DNA from: Candidatus Methanoprimaticola hominis | Lineage (GTDB): Archaea; Thermoplasmatota; Thermoplasmata; Methanomassiliicoccales; Methanomethylophilaceae | Length of the DNA: 5,075 nt | Direction of reading: 5' to 3' | NCBI GenBank assembly: GCA_006954465.1 | Contig: LVVU01000176.1 | Location: 1 to 5,075, forward strand | Shown: in pieces, positions 1-5,075 of the stretch | How the letters are laid out: every line of letters starts with the position of its first letter | Position numbering within the stretch: the stretch's first letter is position 1 | The notes under the pieces: generated by a model | Seen by the model: the letters and a program-made list of their open reading frames with translations, nothing else | Databases searched by the model: none | What the model was told of the DNA's origin: nothing | Translations under genes and position numbers: made by a program

Positions 1-221
1 ATCAGCTCACGCTGTCCGCGTCCGATCGGAACCATGGAATCGATTGCCTTGATTCCGGTCTGAAGAGGGGTATCTACGGATTTACGGGTAATAACGCCGC
101 TTGCCACACGCTCGATTTTGCGGTAGGCATCCGTCTGCACGGGTCCCTTGCCATCGATAGGCTGACCCAGCGCATTTACAACACGTCCCAGCAGCGCATC
201 GCCCGCCGGAACCTCAACTAC
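1..221 (-). CDS. atpA: F1 ATP synthase alpha subunit, internal fragment (bacterial type)
   Basis: The minus strand encodes 73 codons of the F1 ATPase alpha subunit, which binds nucleotide in the catalytic hexamer of the membrane-bound ATP synthase. Reading from base 221 down, I see [42 protein letters not shown] and [15 protein letters not shown]. From memory these correspond to about E. coli AtpA residues 94-166, the end of the beta-barrel region and the start of the nucleotide-binding domain. The Walker A loop would follow directly beyond base 1. The fragment is open at both ends: the 5' side is lost at the join with rpoB and the 3' side runs off the window. No start, stop or ribosome-binding site is visible. 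All six Arg codons are CGT or CGC and AAA lysine codons occur, unlike the AGG/AAG-rich polymerase genes. The sequence resembles Firmicutes-type alpha subunits, but that placement is uncertain. An archaeal A-type ATPase subunit is excluded by the close F1-alpha motif match. Confidence 0.93.
207..221. other. chimeric junction between bacterial atpA and archaeal rpoB
   Basis: These 15 bases (cggaacctcaactac) make sense in both flanking genes. Read on the plus strand in the rpoB frame they give RNLNY, matching the conserved 'ARLRNLTY' element of RNA polymerase B subunits and continuing into MSKVFVRF. Read on the minus strand they give VVEVP, the conserved start of the 'VVEVPxGxxLLGRVVN' stretch of F1 alpha. 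Left of 207 the rpoB frame no longer looks like RpoB (expected Arg-Leu before RNL; Ala-Arg is present). Right of 221 the atpA frame no longer looks like AtpA. The two genes are in opposite orientation, both are internally truncated, and they have different codon use. A join through short shared sequence, made during metagenome assembly or whole-genome amplification, fits best. A true rearrangement cannot be excluded from sequence alone. Confidence 0.85.
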
Positions 222-3200
222 ATGTCCAAGGTCTTCGTGAGATTCGATGTCTTCGAGGACGGCGTCGAGAAGGAGGCGATCGAGAGCGAGAGGTGGATCC
301 ACGTCGGAGACCTCCCCATGATGGTCAAGTCCTCCGGCTGCAACGTGAACCGCCAGGTCATGGAGAAGCAGTTCGAGCGCCCCCTCTCCGACGAGGAGTA
401 CGAGCAGGAGCTCATCAGGCAGAAGGAGGATCCCAGGGAGCCCGGAGGATACTTCATCATCGGCGGAACCGAGAGGGTCCTGATCACGCTCGAGGACCTC
501 GCCCCCAACAGGGTCATGGTCGAGTACAACGAGAAGTACGGCGCCGCCGTCGAGGTCGCCAAGGTGTTCTCCCAGAAGGACGGATACCGCGCCCTCACCC
601 TTGTAGAGAAGAAGAAGGACGGCATGGTCATGGTCTCCGTGCCCGTCGCCTCCGGAAGCATCCCCCTCATCGCCCTGATGAAGGCCCTGGGGATGGAGTC
701 CGACGAGGAGATCTACGAGACCATCGTGTCCGACGAGGCCATGGCGAACATCGTCTACGCCAACATCGAGGCATCCTTTGACAAGAAGACCTACGCTCCC
801 AACGGATACCACACCCAGGAGGACGCGATTCTGTTCCTCGAGAGGAACTTCGCCGCCGGTCAGGCGAAGGAGTACAGGACCAAGAAGGTCGAGAGCATCC
901 TCGACAGGTCCCTGCTGCCCCACCTCGGCGATTCCCAGGAGGACCGCATGAAGAAGGCTATCTTCCTCGGACGCATCGCCCGCTCCGTTCTGGAGCTGAG
1001 CCTCGGCAAGAGGAAGGAGGACGACAAGGACCACTACGCCAACAAGAGGCTCAAGCTGTCCGGAGACCTCATGGAGGACCTGTTCAGGACCAGCTTCAGC
1101 AGCCTCATGAAGGACCTGAAGTACCAGCTCGAGAGGAACTGGGGAAGGAAGAAGTCCGAGATGAACATCGCCTCGTCCATCCGTCCCGACCTCCTCACCC
1201 ACAAGCTGCTCCACGCCCTCGCCACCGGCAACTGGGTCGGCGGACGTGAGCTCCTCGACAGGACGTCCAACCTCTCCGCGATGTCCCACCTCAGGAGGAT
1301 CACTTCCTCCCTGACCAGGAGCCAGCCCCACTTCGAGGCCCGTGACCTTCACCCCACCCAGTGGGGAAGGCTCTGCCCGTCCGAGACCCCCGAGGGTCAG
1401 AACTGCGGACTGGTGAAGAACGCCGCCCTGATCATCGACGTCTCCGAGGGATTCCCCGAGGCCGATGTGAAGTGGATGCTGAGGGAGATGGATCTCGAGA
1501 CCGTCAAGTCCAGCGCCGGAGCCAGGGTCTACGTCAACGGAGACCTCGTGGGAACCCACGCCTCCCCTGCCAAGCTCGTCAACGACATCAGGGAGCGCAG
1601 GCGCTGCGGCCTCCTGTCCAACGAGATCAACATCCGCTGGGACGAGGAGATGGGAGAGATCATCATCAACTGCGACGGGCCCCTGCTCATCGTCAAGAAC
1701 GGCAGGCTCGCCCTCTCCAGGAAGCACATCGAGGGGATCCGCGAGGACAGGATCCGCTGGGACGACCTGTTCCGCGAGGGCATCATCGAGTGGGTCGACG
1801 CCGAAGAGGAGGAGGACGCGCTCGTCCTCGTCGAACCCTACGACCTGCCCCGCAGGTGCCCCTGCTGCAGCCACGCCCTTTCGAAGACGGATGCGGACTG
1901 GATGAACCCCGGCAAGGAGGGCGATGCGACCCTCAAGTGCAGGTGGTGCGGCCAGGAGTTCACCGTCCCGTCCAAGATCACCCCTGAGTACACCCACATG
2001 GAGGTCGACCCCATGGTCATCATCGGAGTCGCCGCCGGAATCGTTCCGTACCCGGAGCACAACTCCGCCCCCCGTATCACCATGGGTGCGGGAATGGGTA
2101 AGCAGGCGCTGGGAGTCCCCACTTCCAACTACAGGATCAGGCCCGACACCAGGGGCCACCTGATGCAGTACCCCCAGGTCCCGATGGTCCAGACCCAGAC
2201 CATGGAGTACATCAAATACAAGCACAGGCCCGCAGGACAGAACTTCTGCATCGCCGTCCTCTCGTACCACGGGTACAACATCGAGGATGCGCTGATCATG
2301 AACAAGAGCTCCGTCCAGAGAGGTCTCGGCAGGTCCACGTTCATGAGGTCCTACCGTGCGGAGGAGCGCCGCTACCCCGGAGGACAGGAGGACCACTTCG
2401 AGATCCCGTCCCCCGACATCATGGGCGCCAGGGCCGATATGGCCTATGCGGAGCTCAGCGAGGACGGTCTCATCTCCCCCGAGAGCGAGGTCCACGGTTC
2501 CGATGTCCTCATCGGAAAGACATCCCCGCCCAGGTTCCTCGAGGAGGACACGGACTTCCTCACCCCGCAGAAGCGCAGGGAGACGTCCGTCACCGTCCGT
2601 CCCGGAGAGAAGGGATACGTCGATTCCGTCATGATCACCGAGTCCGAGAACGGATGCAGGCTCGTCCGTGTCAAGGTCAGGGACGAGAGGATCCCCGAGC
2701 TGGGCGACAAGTTCTGCTCCAGGTTCGGACAGAAGGGAGTCGTCGGAAGGCTCGTCGACCAGTGCGACATGCCGTTCACATCCGACGGAGTCACCCCCGA
2801 TCTCGTGGTCAACCCCCACGGTATCCCGTCCCGTATGACCATCGGGCACGTGCTCGAGATGATCGCGGGAAGGGTCGGTTCCATGGAGGGCCGCATCATC
2901 GACGGTACCGCGTTCTCCGGCGAGAACGAGGATTCCATCCGCGACGGTCTGCTCAGGAATGGATTCAAGAGGGACGGAAAGGAGGTCATGTACGACGGCA
3001 GGACCGGACGCATGATCCAGACCGAGGTCTACACGGGAGTCATCTTCTACGAGAAGCTGCACCACATGGTCAGCGGGAAGATGCACGTCAGGTCCAGGGG
3101 ACCTGTCCAGATCCTCACCAGGCAGCCCACCGAGGGACGTTCCAGGCAGGGAGGTCTCAGGTTCGGAGAGATGGAGAGGGACTGTCTCATCGGTCACGGA

Positions 3201-3443
3201 GCCGCCATGGTCATCAAGGACAGGCTGCTCGACGAGTCCGACGGAACCGTTCAGTACATCTGCGGCAACCCGAAGTGCGGACATATCGCGATCAAGGACA
3301 GGAACGGGGCTCTGTACTGCCCGGTGTGCAAGAACCACACCCACATCTACCCCGTCCAGACGTCCTATGCATTCAAGCTGCTCATGGACGAGCTCCTGAG
3401 TATGGGGGTCGCCATGAGGCTTCAGCTGGAGGACCTGAGATGA
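222..3443 (+). CDS. rpoB: DNA-directed RNA polymerase subunit B, 5'-truncated
   Basis: This is the second-largest subunit of the archaeal RNA polymerase (Rpb2 family), and it forms one jaw of the cleft and part of the active site. Residues here count from the ATG at 222. The lobe/protrusion region has [14 protein letters not shown] (75-88) and EDLAPNR (91-97). The fork region has SHLRRI (355-360) and [20 protein letters not shown] (377-396). A zinc-ribbon-like C-x2-C-x23-C-x2-C lies at C546, C549, C573 and C576. The active-site side has R618, GYNIEDA (684-690), K830 and K838 in [12 protein letters not shown], and R871 in NPHGIPSRM. By spacing these equal yeast Rpb2 R766, E836/D837, K979, K987 and R1020. 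The C-terminal clamp zinc site is C1014, C1019, C1033 and C1036. B'' and B' are undivided. The ATG at 222 is almost surely an internal Met: homology continues upstream to about 207, no Shine-Dalgarno precedes it, and about 115-120 residues are missing against the usual length near 1,190. The frame stays open to base 3, but only as antisense of atpA. No intein or frameshift is seen. Confidence 0.97.
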   Translation: MSKVFVRFDVFEDGVEKEAIESERWIHVGDLPMMVKSSGCNVNRQVMEKQFERPLSDEEYEQELIRQKEDPREPGGYFIIGGTERVLITLEDLAPNRVMVEYNEKYGAAVEVAKVFSQKDGYRALTLVEKKKDGMVMVSVPVASGSIPLIALMKALGMESDEEIYETIVSDEAMANIVYANIEASFDKKTYAPNGYHTQEDAILFLERNFAAGQAKEYRTKKVESILDRSLLPHLGDSQEDRMKKAIFLGRIARSVLELSLGKRKEDDKDHYANKRLKLSGDLMEDLFRTSFSSLMKDLKYQLERNWGRKKSEMNIASSIRPDLLTHKLLHALATGNWVGGRELLDRTSNLSAMSHLRRITSSLTRSQPHFEARDLHPTQWGRLCPSETPEGQNCGLVKNAALIIDVSEGFPEADVKWMLREMDLETVKSSAGARVYVNGDLVGTHASPAKLVNDIRERRRCGLLSNEINIRWDEEMGEIIINCDGPLLIVKNGRLALSRKHIEGIREDRIRWDDLFREGIIEWVDAEEEEDALVLVEPYDLPRRCPCCSHALSKTDADWMNPGKEGDATLKCRWCGQEFTVPSKITPEYTHMEVDPMVIIGVAAGIVPYPEHNSAPRITMGAGMGKQALGVPTSNYRIRPDTRGHLMQYPQVPMVQTQTMEYIKYKHRPAGQNFCIAVLSYHGYNIEDALIMNKSSVQRGLGRSTFMRSYRAEERRYPGGQEDHFEIPSPDIMGARADMAYAELSEDGLISPESEVHGSDVLIGKTSPPRFLEEDTDFLTPQKRRETSVTVRPGEKGYVDSVMITESENGCRLVRVKVRDERIPELGDKFCSRFGQKGVVGRLVDQCDMPFTSDGVTPDLVVNPHGIPSRMTIGHVLEMIAGRVGSMEGRIIDGTAFSGENEDSIRDGLLRNGFKRDGKEVMYDGRTGRMIQTEVYTGVIFYEKLHHMVSGKMHVRSRGPVQILTRQPTEGRSRQGGLRFGEMERDCLIGHGAAMVIKDRLLDESDGTVQYICGNPKCGHIAIKDRNGALYCPVCKNHTHIYPVQTSYAFKLLMDELLSMGVAMRLQLEDLR
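3428..3432 (+). promoter_or_regulatory. Shine-Dalgarno site for rpoA1 inside rpoB
   Basis: GGAGG lies seven bases before the ATG at 3440, within the last codons of rpoB (Leu-Glu-Asp-Leu-Arg). It supports the ATG at 3440 as the rpoA1 start. Together with the ATGA stop/start overlap it suggests that translation of A' is coupled to that of B. Confidence 0.7.
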
Positions 3444-5075
3444 CAGCCGGTATCACCAAGAGGATTGGATCCATCAAGTTCTCCTGCGTCTCGCCCGACG
3501 AGATTAGGAGGATGTCCGCCACCAAGATCATCACGGCGGACACATACGACGATGAGGGATACCCGATCGAGATGGGTCTGATGGACCCCCACATGGGAGT
3601 CATCGAGCCCGGCCTCCGCTGCAAGACCTGCGGATGCAAGGTGGACGAGTGCCCCGGGCACTTCGGACACATCGATCTGGCCATGCCCGTCATCCACGTC
3701 GGGTTCATCAAGGACATCAAGATGCTCCTGGAGTCCACATGCAGCTCCTGCGGCAGGCTCATGCTCTCCGAGGACCAGATCCAGGCCCGCCTGGACAGCA
3801 TGGAGAAGATGGAGGAGTACGGCGGGGACACCGTGGAGTTCAAGAACTACTCCAAGGAGACCGCCAAGGACGCGTCCGGGAAGGGCATGTGCCCCTACTG
3901 CGGAGTCGAGCAAATCAAGATCAAGCTCGACAAGCCCACCACCTTCCGCGAGGTCAACGACAACCACAAGCTGACCGCGAAAGAGGTCCGCGAGAGGCTC
4001 GAGCGCATCCCCGACGACGACCTGAGGGCCCTGGGATTCGATCCCGAGACCTGCAGGCCCGAGTGGATGGTGCTCACCGCACTGGCCGTTCCCCCTGTGA
4101 CCGTCAGGCCGTCCATCACCCTCGATTCCGGAGACAGATCCGAGGACGATCTGACCCACAAGCTGGTCGATGTCCTGAGAATCAACCAGAGACTCAGAGA
4201 GAACCGTGACGCCGGAGCGCCCCAGCTGATCGTAGAGGATCTGTGGGAGCTCCTCCAGTACCACGTCACCACCTACTTCGACAACCAGACGTCCGGTATC
4301 CCGCCCGCGAGGCACAGGTCCGGTCGTCCCCTCAAGACCCTGGCCCAGAGGCTCAAGGGTAAGGAGGGAAGGTTCAGGAGCAACCTGTCCGGTAAGCGTG
4401 TCAACTTCAGCGCCCGTACCGTCATCTCCCCCGACCCTCTGCTCTCGATCAACGAGGTCGGAGTGCCCGTAATCGCGGCGAGAGAGCTCACCGTGCCCGT
4501 GCACGTCAACGCTCACAACCTCGACATGATGCGCGAGTTCGTGGCCCGCGGTCCCGGACCCCTCAGCGACCACCCCTACGTCCCCGGAGTGAACTACGTC
4601 ATCCGTTCCGACGGCAGGAGGATCAGGGTCACCGAGACCAACAAGGAGACCGTCGCGGAGGGCCTCGAGGTGGACTATACAGTCGAGAGGCAGCTCGTGG
4701 ACGGAGACGTCGTCCTGTTCAACAGGCAGCCTTCGCTGCACAGGATGTCCATGATGGGACACCGCGTCAGGATCATGGACGGCCGCACCTTCAGGTTCAA
4801 CCTGTGCGTCTGTCCCCCGTACAACGCCGATTTCGACGGCGATGAGATGAACCTGCACGTCCTGCAGTCCGACGAGGCCCGTGCCGAGGCGCGCATCCTC
4901 ATGCAGGTCCAGGAGAACATCCTGTCGCCCAGGTACGGCGGACCCATCATCGGAGCCATCCACGACCACATCACCGGAGCGTACTTCCTCACCCATGGGA
5001 ACCCCCGCTTCGGCAGGGCCGAGGCCATGAACATCCTGTTCAAGCTGGGGAACCCCGGCGACAAGATGGGTATCG
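3440..5075 (+). CDS. rpoA1: DNA-directed RNA polymerase subunit A', N-terminal 545 residues (3' end beyond window)
   Basis: This is the N-terminal part of the archaeal largest polymerase subunit (Rpb1 family), which carries the catalytic magnesium. The start ATG overlaps the rpoB stop in ATGA and follows a GGAGG site. The first zinc site is C61, C64, C71 and H74 ([17 protein letters not shown]). A second set of paired cysteines is C101/C104 and C151/C154 in the clamp. [20 protein letters not shown] (310-329) is the conserved lid/switch-2 region. [16 protein letters not shown] (429-444) leads to the active-site loop NADFDGD at 462-468 (bases 4823-4843), with D464, D466 and D468 all present. 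It continues through [16 protein letters not shown] into the pore/funnel region. No stop is met before base 5075. Archaeal A' is usually about 870-900 residues, so some 60% is seen. The bridge helix is expected downstream, and rpoA2 (A'', jaw and trigger-loop part) normally follows. No intein sits at the NADFDGD site, a known intein target in this family. Codon use matches rpoB, so the two belong to the same genome. Confidence 0.97.
   Translation, partial: MTAGITKRIGSIKFSCVSPDEIRRMSATKIITADTYDDEGYPIEMGLMDPHMGVIEPGLRCKTCGCKVDECPGHFGHIDLAMPVIHVGFIKDIKMLLESTCSSCGRLMLSEDQIQARLDSMEKMEEYGGDTVEFKNYSKETAKDASGKGMCPYCGVEQIKIKLDKPTTFREVNDNHKLTAKEVRERLERIPDDDLRALGFDPETCRPEWMVLTALAVPPVTVRPSITLDSGDRSEDDLTHKLVDVLRINQRLRENRDAGAPQLIVEDLWELLQYHVTTYFDNQTSGIPPARHRSGRPLKTLAQRLKGKEGRFRSNLSGKRVNFSARTVISPDPLLSINEVGVPVIAARELTVPVHVNAHNLDMMREFVARGPGPLSDHPYVPGVNYVIRSDGRRIRVTETNKETVAEGLEVDYTVERQLVDGDVVLFNRQPSLHRMSMMGHRVRIMDGRTFRFNLCVCPPYNADFDGDEMNLHVLQSDEARAEARILMQVQENILSPRYGGPIIGAIHDHITGAYFLTHGNPRFGRAEAMNILFKLGNPGDKMGI

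Noticed and set aside
3..221. Upstream extension of the rpoB open frame as a fused novel N-terminal domain
   Set aside because: The frame is open to base 3, but those bases encode conserved F1 alpha on the opposite strand and have no in-frame ATG, so the apparent extension is antisense, not a real domain.
1..221. Horizontal transfer of a bacterial F-type ATPase into the archaeon
   Set aside because: The piece lacks both ends and abuts the middle of rpoB in opposite orientation. Transfer would not explain the loss of the rpoB start, and a chimeric join does so more simply.
1361..1987. Plus-strand open frame of 208 codons in another frame of rpoB
   Set aside because: Arg/Gly/Pro/His-rich frame-shifted shadow of rpoB. 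The RpoB frame itself is unbroken through the region.
2444..3013. Minus-strand open frame of 189 codons inside rpoB, and several shorter ones
   Set aside because: Ser/Pro/Leu-rich translations with no recognisable motif, fully covered by conserved RpoB sequence on the other strand.
4823..4843. Possible intein insertion at the A' NADFDGD site or at RpoB active-site motifs
   Set aside because: All conserved motifs run continuously without inserted sequence. No intein splice-junction or endonuclease motifs are seen.
3422..4996. A 524-codon open frame on the minus strand opposite rpoA1
   Set aside because: Its translation is a low-complexity run of Val, Gly, Asp, Leu and His typical of the antisense of GC-rich codons such as GAC, CTC and GTC. 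The plus strand here is unambiguous A' with all catalytic motifs. It is a shadow frame.

Overview
The window carries the two largest genes of an archaeal RNA polymerase, rpoB and rpoA1 (A'), in the usual archaeal order on the plus strand. They are joined at the left end to about 220 bases of a bacterial-type F1 ATP synthase alpha-subunit gene (atpA) on the minus strand. The polymerase genes look like those of a euryarchaeon in or near Thermoplasmata, possibly a gut-type Methanomassiliicoccales. The reasons are an undivided B subunit (B'' and B' in one reading frame), the overall sequence feel of both proteins, and high-GC coding with Arg mostly AGG and Lys almost always AAG. This placement is from memory of the families and was not computed. 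The atpA piece uses a different codon set (all six Arg codons are CGN, and AAA is common) and reads like a Firmicutes-type F1 alpha subunit. Archaeal methanogens and their relatives normally use an A-type ATPase instead.

Layout: 1-221 (minus) is an internal piece of atpA that stops just short of the Walker A loop. About 207-221 is the join, where the same bases fit both genes. 222-3443 (plus) is rpoB lacking roughly its first 115-120 codons. 3440-5075 (plus) is rpoA1, complete at its 5' end and cut by the window end after 545 codons, just past the NADFDGD catalytic loop. rpoB and rpoA1 overlap by ATGA, with a GGAGG ribosome-binding site inside the end of rpoB. No stretch of 300 bases lacks coding sequence, and I see no promoter, terminator, RNA gene, repeat or mobile element.

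RpoB and A' together form most of the polymerase core. A' supplies the three aspartates that hold the catalytic magnesium. RpoB supplies the lysines and arginines that contact the incoming nucleotide and the second metal. All of these residues that fall in the window are present, so both genes look functional where they are intact. The exception to an ordinary housekeeping locus is the left end: a minus-strand bacterial gene fused within a few bases to the inside of an archaeal gene is best explained as a chimeric assembly or amplification product. I found no convincing undescribed system here.
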